The position numbers and the translations under genes were made by a program. This document shows, in pieces, positions 47,327-58,729 of a stretch of DNA of 64,000 nucleotides. Under the pieces are notes generated by a model. That model was given only the letters and a program-made list of their open reading frames with translations, was not told where the DNA came from and ran no database searches. The DNA lies in assembly GCA_041659565.1 (NCBI GenBank), contig JBAZXZ010000006.1, positions 43,324-107,323 of the forward strand, given 5' to 3'. Numbering within the stretch: the stretch's first letter is position 1; the number at the start of each line of letters is the position of its first letter. Source of the DNA: Altimarinus sp041659565 (GTDB taxonomy: Bacteria; Patescibacteriota; Gracilibacteria; BD1-5; UBA6164).

Positions 47327-48793
47327 CTACTTAACAAATAAATACCACAATACAAAGAATATATCAAAAGATAACAATATAGTTATTGGAAGAGTGAAAA
47401 CCCAAGCCATGACAATATTTTTAACTGTATCTCATTGAACTCATCATGCATCAGGTCAAGAACTCATAGTTCAGGCTACACTGGAAGAAAGTATATGAGT
47501 TGTACTAACTGGTAAGTGAAGTAGAGATGCAAATGAAATTGTTATAGCTGTAATCATAGCTGAAGTTGTAGCTTGAGCATAATTCATATCTGTTTTTCCT
47601 ATTTTTTCTCATATAGTTTTTACAATTCTTTTCCGTCAAACCATAGTTCAAAGTCATAAAGAAATTGATATCAAAGCAATTATCCACCAAGGAGCATAAT
47701 CAACCAATTTTGATAATGAAGTAACACTATCATTAAATTTTGCATCATTTAATAATGAAATTCAGTTTTCATTTTTTGTATCTTTACTTCATATAATAGA
47801 AGCTTGGTAAGTTTTCATTGAATCATTATCTGATAAATTGATGTTTGATAAGTTCTTAATATTTTTTTGAAATGTTAATATATCTTCCCTAAGTTCCATT
47901 TTATTTATATTTCATGCATCTATTGAAACTTTTATTTCAGATAAATTTGTTATTGTTTCTTTAATTACTTTTTTACTAGTTGTATCTAATTTACTTACAT
48001 CTATATTATTTACAGAATTTTCTATATAAGAAATATCTCATTTTAAACCATTTAAATTTACTTTTGGATTTATCGCAAATAAAGAAGGAACAAGTACTAC
48101 AAGTATAAGTACTGCAAGTCATACTCATTTTTGTCCATCATTACTACCATGAGCAAAGCTTACCCAAGCTGAAGTCCCAATAAGTAGAGAACGAAGCCAT
48201 AATTTAGGTACTCTTTTTTTCTTTTTTGAAGGAGTTGAAAAATAATATTTATTTTTAATATATTTATAAGACAAAGACATTATAATAAATGCTAAGAAAA
48301 ATCATATAATTGGAGATATAAGCAAAGATTCTATTACTTCAATTGCTTTCTCCCAGTTAGGAATAACTTTTATATATCATTTCATTGGTGTGATAGTCAA
48401 TATCATTGTAACTCATAGTATAGCTCATATCAGAGAATGAGAACTTGAAGCTGGAATACCAAAAAACCAAGTTGCGAAATTCCAAATAATAGCTGATAAT
48501 AGTAATGATACTATAACAACTATACCAAAAGTTGTTGATTGATATCAAATAGCATCAAGTGGTAATAAATGAATAATTGCCATAGCTACTCAAACTCATC
48601 CAAGCATTACTCATAAAAAGTTCATAATAGCAGCTATTAAAACTGCTTTTCTAGCTTTCAATGATTTAGTATATATTACAGGAGCAACAGCATTTGCAGT
48701 ATCATGAAATCAATTAATAAATTCAAAAGCACTTACAAGAGTTAAACAACCAATCACAAATGCAAATACCCCTATACTCATTCAAAAAATCAT
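47327..48793 (-). CDS. pit: PiT-family inorganic phosphate transporter
   Basis: 488 residues. The PiT signature is present twice: FINGFHDTANAVAPVIYTKSL near residue 25 and SFAHGSNDGQKGVGL near 210. About ten membrane helices; a hydrophilic loop of roughly 100 residues lies between them (about 240-330). It imports phosphate with protons or sodium. A second in-frame ATG at 48781 is an equally good start. Single gene. Confidence 0.93.
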
Positions 48794-48879
48794 ACAAATA
48801 AATTAAAAAATAAATTTTATATAGATTAATTTAATCATATCTGAAATATAAAGTCAAATATTTGCTACATAATTACCAT

Positions 48880-48915
48880 AAAAAAACTCCTGAAAAAATT
48901 TTCAGGAGTTTTTTT
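48880..48915 (-). terminator. intrinsic terminator
   Basis: Stem aaaactcctgaaaa / ttttcaggagtttt with flanking runs, below the end of the DUF3298-like gene. Confidence 0.85.
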
Positions 48916-48930
48916 CGTTAATAAAATTTC

Positions 48931-49908
48931 TTATTTTAATTTAGTTAAATCTATTTCTATTGTTTTAATTCAATCTGCATAAGAAGCAATTTGATACTGT
49001 GGAAATATAAAAGTAACTTTTAAAGTATCACTATCAAGTTCAGTAACTAACCAATTTGAATAATTTTCAAATTTAGCTTCAAGTCATGTTTTTAACCAAT
49101 CTTCATCACTTCATAATTCTCATTTTTTAAATAAATCATTAAAATAATTCAAACTATAATCTGATACTTTTTTTAGAGTTTTTGTATTCTCAAATTTTAT
49201 TTCTGTTCAATCATTTCTAAAATTAAATGTCTTAATAATTGTTCATCAATGAGCTCATCAAGTAAATGTATAAATTGTTAGTTTATATGTATTTACAATT
49301 CAAACCTTTTTAGTTTCTCAAGTTATATTTATCTCATATTTTCAATTTTCTGAGATCTTTTCACTTGGGATACCATTTATAAAAGTCTTTAAATAATCCT
49401 TTACATAAGCATAAATTTTATCATCTATTGTTTTATTATTTACTAAAGGAAAATCTATATCAACTTTAACTAGATCAGTTTCTTTTGAAATTGTTATACT
49501 TTTTGTGTCTTCCACAGTTTTACACTCTCAATTATATAAAAATACAGCGATTTTATTAGCATCCATTTCACATTTATTTCAAAATGTTTGTTTTAAAGGA
49601 GGACAAGGAGCTCTTATACACATAACTTGAACCTCAGCACAAACTGGATTATAATCCATAGTACATGCTTTAGGTTCATCTACAACTCAAGTACTACTAC
49701 ATTCTCCCCTAAAATAAGCCCATTCATCACAAGTTACTCAATTATCAAATGTACAGATTCCACTTTGAGCTCCACTAGAATCTGTAACAATTGTCAAAGT
49801 TCAACCATCTTCTTCACATTTAACTGATGCTGGATTTGCCATAGCAAAAGTAGAAGCAAAGCTTAATGTTAAAACCATAGTTAGTAACAATTTATATATA
49901 TTTTTCAT
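48931..49908 (-). CDS. exported DUF333 / Kazal-like / RsiV (DUF3298)-like protein
   Basis: 325 residues. Signal peptide to about residue 23 (TFAMA). A DUF333 domain (NPASVKCEEDGGTLTIV, GICTFDNGVTCDEWAY, about 24-70) is followed by a Cys-rich Kazal-like segment (CTMDYNPVCAEV, CIRAPC, NKCEMDA) and a C-terminal DUF4163/DUF3298-like domain (FPLVNN, GGAHGGT, IASYADG). DUF3298 occurs in RsiV, the lysozyme-binding anti-sigma factor; Kazal domains inhibit proteases. It follows the sigma and anti-sigma genes, so an envelope-stress output is likely. Confidence 0.8.
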
Positions 49909-49933
49909 AAAAAGTAATAATTAAAAAGTAAAA

Positions 49934-51598
49934 TTATTCACTTGCTCAAATGATAGCTCAATTACCATCATATTTGTAAAAATCTTTCACCAAAGGAACC
50001 GTAATAGTTTCTCCATAATTATACTCTGCACCATTTTTATTATCAATTTCAAATACAATTGCTGGAATTAAAAATTGTTCTTGAGTATAAGTTTTGTAAT
50101 TAAATGTGTTTATATATTTCAGTTTTGGATTTTTTAATTTTATATCTACATATTTCACATTTTTACCAACATCATAGAATCCATATCTACCTCATTTACT
50201 TGCGACTTTTAATATATTTGTATTATTAATTTCTATTTTATAATCTGATTTTAAATAATTATCTACACTAAGAGAGTTTAAAGAAGTGACTTTTTTAGCT
50301 TTTAAATCAATTTCTATTCTAACTCAAGAAACTTGTCATCACTCTTCATAGATTTCATTTCAATCAACTATTAAAGGAAAAACTACATTTGTAATATTTT
50401 GTGTATATTCTGGCATAATTTTACTTGATGTATATTTTGCATAAGCCATTACATACGACTTTTCCACAATAGGAGTTCAGTATTTTGATAAATCAATTTT
50501 ATATGTATTTAAGAAATCATTTGCTATTTTAATTACCTCTTTTTCATCTAAAAATACTTGTTTTTCACCTTCGGTATAAGTATCTTGTGGCCATTTTGCC
50601 CAGTTTTTATAAATATTTAATGAAGAATTATCAAAATCAATATTTATATTATATCCATATTCTTCATTTTCAACTAAAGATATATTTGAAATTCATACAT
50701 TTTTAAAATTTGAAACTTCAACTCATGCAAAATTGAGTTTACTTAAACTATCAAAAAATACTTTATTATCAACTTTCTTTGAATCTTTTTTATAAACTGA
50801 CATCATATCCTTTAAGTCTATATTTAAATCTCAACTAAAAGTATATCTATAAACCTCAGGAATATAATTTCAATCATCTGGAGCTATCATTTTAGGCATT
50901 GGATCAGCATATGTTCTCATTGTAGAATTAGTTGGTTGAGTATTTCCCAAATCCGTACTAATTCATGCATTTCACATACTTGATCATTCTGAACCTGATA
51001 CTGCATTTGGACTAGAAATAGTATGAGTAGATCAATCATTACTACTTACAGATATATCCCCATTTGTAACTGCATCAATTACAGTAGTATCTGCTTCTAT
51101 ATTATTAGATTGAATTTTATTTTCTCTTATTGGAGCAGAAACTGGAACTACTGTTTTACTATCCATTGCTACTTCTCATCATTTTGCATTATTTTGATTT
51201 CATACATTTGATAATTTTCAAAATCATTGTTTTGATTCTGTAACTGTACTTTCAAACTTTATATTTTGGTTTCAATTACCTAAATTTATATCTTTAAACA
51301 ATGTGTCTTTAAACATAAAAAATCAAAAAGCAGCAATTCAAACAGTTCAAAATACATAAGATAATATCTGAAAAATGCTTGGTTTATTTCTCTCACTTTG
51401 AAAATTTTGCATTTTTTTAACAGATATTTCTTTTGCTATTTTTTGTCTTAGTTCTTGTTTAAAATTCTCATCTATTTTTACATTTGGTTTTAAATTTATC
51501 ATAGAATCTATAATCTGGATAAGTTCTTCTTCCCTATTTTTCAATTCACTATCAACTCCATACAACTCTTGCAGGATATTTTCTATTTGTTTTTTCAT
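49934..51598 (-). CDS. membrane-anchored anti-sigma-like protein
   Basis: 554 residues. A cytoplasmic N-terminal part (about 1-73) rich in charged helices precedes one membrane helix (about 74-96) and a large extracytoplasmic region: first a low-complexity Ser/Thr/Asn linker, then a beta-rich domain. Position directly after an ECF sigma gene, plus this topology, points to an anti-sigma factor; no zinc-binding ZAS motif is seen. An upstream ATG (51631) in frame would add MIIIYFIICIN. Confidence 0.7.
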
Positions 51599-51600
51599 AT

Positions 51601-52152
51601 TTATACAAATAATAAAATAAATAATAATCACATATACTGAGTTCCCAATTTCATCATCGTACGAGAAACTATTTTTTTACAATTATCTACACTTTCTCCC
51701 GTCAGTTCACTTATTTCTTTAAAACTCAAGTCATCCCAAATTCTCATTATAAGTATTTGTTTGTGTTTAAAATTAAGTGTCTCAAAAAAGTTAAATATTT
51801 CTCTTATTTTATCCTTATTATCTATATCTTGAGCGAAGTCAGCCTCATATCAAAACTCCATTACTTCATCTATTCTTATTTTTCTATTTGCTACTTTATA
51901 ATTATCAATCACGAGATTATATGCGATACGATAAATCCAAGCTTTGAAACTACTTTCTTTATTATTTTTAAAAGTATTTATCTTATCTAGTGCTTTTAAA
52001 AAAGTTTCATATGTAATATCCTGAGCCAATTGCCTATCATAAGTTTTCAAAAAAACAAACTTATAAATCTTATCAAAATAAGTCTCATAAAGTTCAGAAA
52101 AATGTTCCAATTTTCATTTTTGACAAAGAGTAATTACTTCTTGTTCAGACAT
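51601..52152 (-). CDS. ECF-type sigma-70 factor
   Basis: 183 residues. Sigma region 2: FSELYETYFDKIYKFVFLKT and AQDITYETFLKAL with AWIYRIAYNLVIDNY; region 4: LNFKHKQILIMRIWDDLSFKEISELTGESVDNCKKIVSR, with the helix-turn-helix. It directs RNA polymerase to stress promoters. Reading TGA as Gly extends the C terminus by about ten hydrophobic residues (GLLFILLFV) up to the TAA at 51601, three bases from the partner gene. Probably regulates itself through the motif at 52225. Confidence 0.92.
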
Positions 52153-52207
52153 AGAATTGTGTTAATTAAAATGTACATTTTAAGGAAAAATTTAAACTTT
52201 TCTATAT

Positions 52208-52241
52208 GCTATAACGAGGATGGAGAAAAAAGGTGACAAAA
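52208..52241 (-). promoter_or_regulatory. putative autoregulated ECF promoter
   Basis: Minus-strand TTTTGTCACCTTTTTT, about 16 bases from GTTATA, upstream of the sigma gene. The same -35-like block occurs at 60635. Confidence 0.4.
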
Positions 52242-52288
52242 TGATAATAAAATTATCTATAATATAATCTCTTTTCAAAAAAAATCAA

Positions 52289-53260
52289 TTACAAAACCAA
52301 ATTAAAAAAGTACCCTAAAAGTATCATAAAAAATCAAATCATCCCAAAAAATATTAGCAGTAATTGAATCTTCATTACTTTTTTTAAAATAAGAAACTCT
52401 GGAAGTGAAAGACCTACAACTGCCATCATAAAAGCAAGACCCGTTCAAAGTGGGATTCATTTTGAGATTAGTGCTTCAACTATCGGAATTATACTTGTAG
52501 CATTGGCATACATCGGAATCCCTATAATTACAGCTATAGGTACAGCAAATGGATTATCTGCAGTTATATGTCTTTCAAAAAATCCAGTTGGAACAAATCA
52601 ATGAATTATAGCTCAAAGTCAAACTCACAAAAGCACATAAGGCAAAACTTTTTTTGTAATATCCCATCATTCTTTTGAAGACTCTTTCCAGATTTGTTTT
52701 CAAGATTTTTGTTTTATTTCTACTTCCCTATTATCCTCTTTATTTCTCATATCAAGGACAAATGGAGCGATATATTTTTCTAAGTTCATTTTTCATAATA
52801 TCATTCATCATATAACTCAAAGTACTATACCAGAGAACATATAGATAAGAGTAACTTTTAATCCAAAAATACCCAAAAACATAGCAACAGCAACCTCATT
52901 AACAAGTGGTGAAGTAATTAAAAAAGCAAATGTAACTCAAAGAGGAATTCATCATTTTAAAAATCCTACAAAAAGTGGGATAGAACTACAAGTGCAAAAA
53001 GGAGTTATAGCTCAAAATAGTGAAGATAATAAATATTCAAGTCAAAATAATTTTCTCTTACCTAAGAAATTCCTTACTTTTTCAATAGGAAAAATTACAT
53101 TTACAAAACTCATAACTTGAGTTATAAGCATAAGAAGAAATACTATCTTTATACTATCAACTATAAAAAAGTTTAGTGACTCTCACAGATGTCAGCTAAT
53201 ATTAAGCAAATTATAAACAATAAAATCTGCAAAAACTTGGATTGGGTAAAAGATATCCAT
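52289..53260 (-). CDS. YraQ/UPF0718-type permease
   Basis: 323 residues, eight to ten membrane helices. The family motif FCTCSSIPLF (about residue 85) and the conserved ITSPLVNEV (about 115) are present. Related permeases are linked to arsenic or other metalloid export and often pair with a thioredoxin-like redox-active disulfide protein, as here. Last gene of the ArsR operon. Confidence 0.88.
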
Positions 53261-53293
53261 GATTATTAGGTTATTATAAAATAAATTTGTTCA

Positions 53294-54166
53294 CTAACAA
53301 CAATTTTTAGTTACCACTTGAAAAGAAGTATGATGAATATTATATTTTTTTTCAATTTTTTCATTGAGATCTTTTATGACATCTTCTGCTGAATTTTGCT
53401 TATCGATAACCAGATGAGAAATAAGAAAAATATCATTGGAATTTATATTCCAGACATGCAAATCATGAACATCAGTTATTCAAGAAAAACTACTTATATA
53501 ATTATTCATTTCTACTAAATCAATTCATTCTGGAACTCACTGCATCAAGATATGAAGAGACTTTTTCAGAATTCAAAAACCTGAAACTATTACAAATATT
53601 GATATTACTAAACTTGTTATCAAGTCAATAATATAAAGATGAGTATAATAAATCAGTACTCAACTTATAACGACGATAATAGAAGCTACCACATCAAATA
53701 AGATATGCAGATATGCAACTTTTTTATTGAGATTTTCATCTTTTTCTTTATGGAGAAATAATACCGATATGAGATTTCCAAAAAATCAAATTACAGCTAT
53801 TACAAGCATCAAATACCCATTTATTTCAAGTTGTTTATCTCAAAATCTAACTATAGCTTCATAAATGATATATATCCCAACGAGTATGAGAGCCAAAGAA
53901 TTCACAAAAGCTATTATAACTTCTGCTTTTTGAAAAGCGAAAGTATGTTTTGTATCAGCTTTTTTCTTTCCTAATATTTCTCAAACCAATGCCAAAATAA
54001 GTGAAACAACATCAGTCAAATCGTGCATCGCATCTGAAATAAGAGTCAGACTATTTGCTATAATTCAACCAATAAGTTTTGCTAGAACAATTATGGAATT
54101 AAGGAAAATAGAGATTACGAGTGAATGAAAATTAGAGTTTCATCAATGATTATGATTATGCACCAT
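53294..54166 (-). CDS. cation diffusion facilitator (CzcD/ZitB-type)
   Basis: 290 residues. It opens with a His-rich MVHNHNHGGNSNFH and has six membrane helices; the metal-site motif SDAMHDLTD (helix II) and the second HDxxx-type site in helix V are present. The cytoplasmic C-terminal domain has DVHDLHVWNI. It exports Zn2+, Co2+ or Fe2+ against protons. Part of the ArsR-controlled operon. Confidence 0.92.
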
Positions 54167-54175
54167 AATATTTTA

Positions 54176-54574
54176 TTATTTAATAAGTTTTTTTGCTAAA
54201 ACATTAGCGATTGGTCAAGCCAAAAGCATTCAGACTGGAAATACGATTACAGTTAAAATTCAGAAGTTTTTAGCTAAAGTAAAAATATCTAAACTATCAA
54301 ATCTATAAGAAAATACAAAAGTAAAAATAATAATAAGTAGAAACATTCCAATTACTTGTCTTTTTTTTCATTCAAGTTTTAAACTATCCAAAATAAAAGG
54401 ACTAATAATAAAACACATAGAAATATATGCTATCAAAGCCACCATTCACCAAGTTTTCATCCAATTTATGAAATAATTTGAGTCATATCAGATTTTCCAA
54501 TAAGTAACTATGGCAGTCATAAATAAAGTAAGAAAAAATATTCTTATAATAGATTCAGTTTTACCTTTAAACAT
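54176..54574 (-). CDS. DUF2798-like small membrane protein
   Basis: 132 residues with four membrane helices in two pairs, each with a similar pattern ending in a WPIAN/SPFIL-type loop. The DUF2798 family is known but of unknown function and often sits near efflux genes. Position between the thioredoxin-like gene and the CDF gene suggests a role in metal handling. Confidence 0.6.
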
Positions 54575-54601
54575 ATTTAAAAAGTTTTTAAAAATTAAAA
54601 A

Positions 54602-54934
54602 TTAACAATTACAACAACAAGATTTCTTAGGTATTTCTGGAGCCTTTGTTTGACAACAAGAAGAATCATTACAACAATCTTGTTCATCATCACAACATGA
54701 AGATTTTAATAAATTTATGATTTCATCAACACTCAAAACTTTTCCAGAACTAACTACTTTTTCATCAATTACTATTCAAGGTAAAGATATTATATTATAA
54801 GACATAATTTCAGCTATATCAGTTACTTTTTCTACATTTGCATTTATACCAGATTTTTCTAAAGCAAGTTTTACATTTGCTTCAAGTTTAACACAATTAG
54901 GACAACCTGTTCCAAGGATTTTTATAGTTTTCAT
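54602..54934 (-). CDS. thioredoxin-like redox-active disulfide protein with Cys-rich tail
   Basis: 110 residues. A small thioredoxin fold with CPNC active site (residues about 11-14) and cis-Pro loop SLPG. The last 35 residues contain twelve cysteines in CC pairs (SSCC, DCC, SSCC, KSCCCNC), a likely metal-binding tail. It usually pairs with a YraQ permease, present two genes downstream. Its start overlaps the ArsR gene. Confidence 0.88.
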
Positions 54935-55248
54935 AAATAAAAAAATTTAAAATTAAAAATAGTTCAAACTAAGTTTTTTAGTTTAGTATAAGTTTCTGGA
55001 TTTATAGAATAATAAATACTCGTTCAAATCCTCTCTTGTTTCAATAATCATATCCTTTTAAATACTCACAAATGATGTGAAACAAGATTCTGTTTGAGAT
55101 TTAAAACTTTTTCTATTTCACAAACACAAAGTTTTTCATTTTTTCATAAAATACACAAGATTTTTATTCTATTTGGTTCAGACAATATATTAAATGACTC
55201 TTTTATAAATTCCAAATCATCCAAATTCTCCAAACAAAAACAATTCAT
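54922..55248 (-). CDS. arsR: ArsR/SmtB-family metalloregulator
   Basis: 108 residues. Winged helix-turn-helix with the As(III)-type sensor motif KLCVCEIEK (C-x-C) and VSHHLWVFKRIGLL recognition helix; two more cysteines (NCFC) near the N terminus may join the site. It represses its operon until thiophilic metal(loid) binds. Because TGA is Gly, the frame continues past a normal-looking end to TAA at 54922, overlapping the next start by 13 bases. Confidence 0.92.
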
Positions 55249-55274
55249 AAAAAATATTTAAGTAATAAATCAGT

Positions 55275-55294
55275 ATATCAACATATATTGATAT
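55275..55294 (-). promoter_or_regulatory. probable ArsR operator
   Basis: Imperfect 20-base palindrome atatcaacatatattgatat 26 bases upstream of the arsR start; ArsR/SmtB operators commonly have this AT-rich 12-2-12-like form. Confidence 0.65.
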
Positions 55295-55437
55295 TTAATA
55301 TTTTTGCAAGTTTTTTTAATATTTTTTATTTTTATTATGATTAAAATATATTTTTTAATCATTTTTTAAAATAATCTCTATTGACAAATAAATGTATTTA
55401 TACTATAATATTATTAGTATTTTTTAACATCTGAAAA

Positions 55438-57315
55438 ATGAGTTCCCCAAAATCAAATCCATCTTTAGAATTTCAATATATTGATAAAGTTTTAGCTATA
55501 TATAATAGGCCAGATGATACAATTTTAGTCCCAAAAATCATTAATTCCTTATCTAATGCCGTTACTACTACAATACATAATAATCCTAAAGAGACTATAA
55601 ATGATAATCTTTTTACAGATATTTTGGATCATGTAGAAGATCAAAGTTTAAGAGAAAAACATCCTAGAATTATGCTTATTCTTGAAGATTTTATAAAAGC
55701 AAAAACTGCAGAAATCTTAAATATGAAAAGAGACCAGACTCCAAATACTAAATTAGCAAAAAAAGAAACAATAGAAGATATATTAAATTATATTAGAAAA
55801 CTAAAATGATTAATAGAAGAACATATAGGTGAAATAAAATATAACAAAGAAACTATTACTGAGATGGAATGTACATTAGATAATACTAATTTTGATATAA
55901 AAACAGTAAGATGAATAATAGATGAATTAAATGCAGAATTTGAAAGTAATGTAGAAACTATAGAGGAAGCTTTAAAAGAATTTAATAACAAAAAAAATAC
56001 TCTTATAGAAAAACATAAATTTAAACAAAAAATAATAACTATAAAAATACCTCAAGATGAAATAAAAAAAACTAGACAAATTATAGATAATATATATGTG
56101 ACTTTAAATGATAAATTATTATCTTCTGATCCGACAAAAACAATTCACAAAAAGAAATTAATTGATGAATATACTGAAATAATGATAAATATGTTTGAAT
56201 GAGATGAAAAATTGGTAGCTATTGGAACCATAGAATTTATGAATAATTATATAACAAATATAATATCTAGTGAAAAAACAAATAATGAAAAAAGAGAATT
56301 TTTAAGACATAATTTATTTAAAGCTATAAAAACATGATATATAGGTAATAGAGAAAAGGCTATAAGAATGTTGAAATTGATATCTATAATCAAAATAAAT
56401 GAATTATTAAAAGAAAATGAGGAAGATGTTCATACGATTTCCTATGTCCCTTGAAGAATAAAGACAAAAGTACTATTAAAACTTGGTGAAATTTTAAAAA
56501 AGTTTTGAAGCAATAAAATATTAAATAAAAAAATTTGTAATAATTTTATACTAAACCTAGATCAAGTTACTCCAAAATTACTTCAATATATAGTAGAGAA
56601 AAAAAATATCAACGATTTTAAAGTTGTTTATATAATACCTATTCTACAAAAATTAGAAATCCCTGCTGAAGCTCATGATGATTTTATGAGAATATTAGAT
56701 TTATACTATTTAAATTCAAGAGAAACTATTAAAGAACTATCAATAGGTGAAAAAAATGAAACAATTTCACAAAGCAATAACCATTTACAGGCTCAAGCAC
56801 ATTTAAAAAATGCATTTGATAAATGTAAGGATAAACAAGAATTAAATACTTGTAACCTTGTATCACAATATGTACTAAATAATATTTTTTGAAAAATTTC
56901 AATAAATATAGCGGCTATAATTCAAGATTATAAACAAAATCCACCAAAAAGTCTTGAGCCAATAGATATTACTTTAAGAGTGCAAGAATTAAATCCATCA
57001 TATAAACAACCTTTACATACAACTCGTCCTTTATCTACTAATCAAAAATTAAACCCATCATATAAAGAACAACCTTTACCAATAAATCAAACATTAGTTA
57101 TAGATTTAGATAATCCTAAAATTAAATCTTTTTGTCAAGATTGTACAAAAGAGTTTTTAAGTCCATTTGTAGTACCAAATAAAATAAAAAAAGATCTTGA
57201 ATTATTTATACATTATTATTATTATTATGCTATATGAATTCTTGTTCAAAATAAAGAAACAGGAAATAGCCTTTATAAGAAAGCTGAAAACAATTTATCT
57301 AAGTTAAATAAGTAA
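55438..57315 (+). CDS. large helical protein, unknown
   Basis: 625 residues, soluble and nearly all helical with long charged stretches (about residues 110-210 likely coiled coil). A repeated short motif LNPSYK (QELNPSYKQPL and QKLNPSYKEQP) occurs near residues 515-545, then a conserved-looking SFCQDCTKEF segment near 563. No known domain. Monocistronic, transcribed divergently from the ArsR operon. Confidence 0.6.
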
Positions 57316-57607
57316 ATTTATAATTTTATACTTTTATAAGTTTATACTAAAATCTAGGATACAAGCCATTTTATTATAAAATAAATTCAAAAATATACAT
57401 TTTTTTTTAAAACTTAAAAAATCATTTCCTTTTATAAAATTTTTAAGTATAATACTCTAAATAAGTTAATATATTTATTTACAGTTTATAAATATTTAGA
57501 AAATCACTAAAATTAAATCCTAAAAAAATTCATTTCAAGTTTTTCATAAAATTTAAACTTTTTTAAAACAATTCTCTTATTTATTTTATATTTTTATTCT
57601 TTACAAA
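57316..57607 (+). promoter_or_regulatory. long leader region of the cold-shock gene
   Basis: No gene in 292 bases of very A/T-rich DNA. A short stem (aagttt / aaactt) lies near 57538-57566. Long structured 5' leaders are usual for cold-shock mRNAs, but no recognised element is seen. Confidence 0.35.
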
Positions 57608-57805
57608 ATGGAAGGAACAATTAAAAACTTAAATCCAAAAATGTTTGGATTTATCGCTCAATGAGCTGGACAAAATGATTTATTTTTTCATAAAAATGAT
57701 CTTGAAGGTGTAGAATTTGAAGATTTAAATCCAGGTGACAAAGTTACATTTGAAATCGGACAATCTCCAAAAGGACCTAAAGCAGTTAACATACAAGTTG
57801 CATAA
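57608..57805 (+). CDS. csp: cold-shock domain protein
   Basis: 65 residues. The single cold-shock domain has RNP1-like FGFIAQGAG and RNP2-like LFFHKND, though RNP1 normally reads KGFGFI (here KMFGFI). It binds single-stranded RNA and melts structure. Single gene with a strong terminator behind. Confidence 0.92.
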
Positions 57806-57807
57806 TT

Positions 57808-57861
57808 AAAAGCAAATAAAAAAACTCATCTAAAACTAGATGAGTTTTTTTATTTGCTTTT
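57808..57861 (+). terminator. intrinsic terminator
   Basis: 24-base arms around a short loop, with the T-rich right arm. Confidence 0.85.
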
Positions 57862-57921
57862 TTATTTGAACTTAAAATTAAATATAATATAATCAGCGAA
57901 ATATATAATTAACTACATAAA

Positions 57922-58662
57922 ATGGATACATATAATATATTTCTAGAATATTATGATAAAATAGTTAGATGAATAAACTCTCCTTTAGAAGATGAAGTAG
58001 AGTTTTTAAATAATCTAATAAAAAAATATTCTCAAAAAGAAACTTCAAGTATTTCTATACTAGAAACTGCTTGTGGAACTTGAACTGTAGCAAAAGAATT
58101 TGAAAAACTATGATACAATATAATCTGACTTGATATAAATCCAAAAATGCTAGAAATAGCTAAAAAAAATTTAGCTGAAAAAAACTTAGTTTTATGAGAT
58201 ATGACAAATTTTTCACTACAAGAGAGTTTTGATGTGATTTTATGTAACTACAATTCTATATGTCACCTACTTACATGGCAAGAATGGCAAAACTTTTTCA
58301 AGATGTCTTATAATCATCTAAATAAATGATGAATACTTATTTTTGACATAAACACTTTATATGAATTTGAAAATATAACTCGTGATTTTTCTCAGTTTTA
58401 TACTTTTTGAGATGATACAGTTTGTCTCGAAATGTATAAAAAAACTTTATTTTATGAATGGATTATAAAAATATTTAAAAAATCTCCAGATTGAAGATAT
58501 GATTTAATCACTGAAAATGTAAAAGAAAACTCTTTCCCTACTGAAATTATAAAAAAAGAACTAAAAAATAAGTGATTTAAAGTACTTGAAATGATAGATT
58601 TTCATTATTGAGAAGTAAATCAAGAATCTGAGAGAGTTTATTTTGTTTGTGAAAAGAAGTAA
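57922..58662 (+). CDS. class I SAM-dependent methyltransferase
   Basis: 246 residues. Motif I ILETACGTGTVAKEF near residue 47, then GLDINPKMLEIAKK (motif II), LGDMTNF and VILCNYNSICHL; the C-terminal part carries an insertion typical of UbiE/Methyltransf-25-like enzymes. The substrate is unknown. Single gene. Confidence 0.85.
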
Positions 58663-58729
58663 AAAATTTGACATATAATTATAATATGTGGTAATATATA
58701 TTAAATTATATAAAAAATAAAAATAAAAA

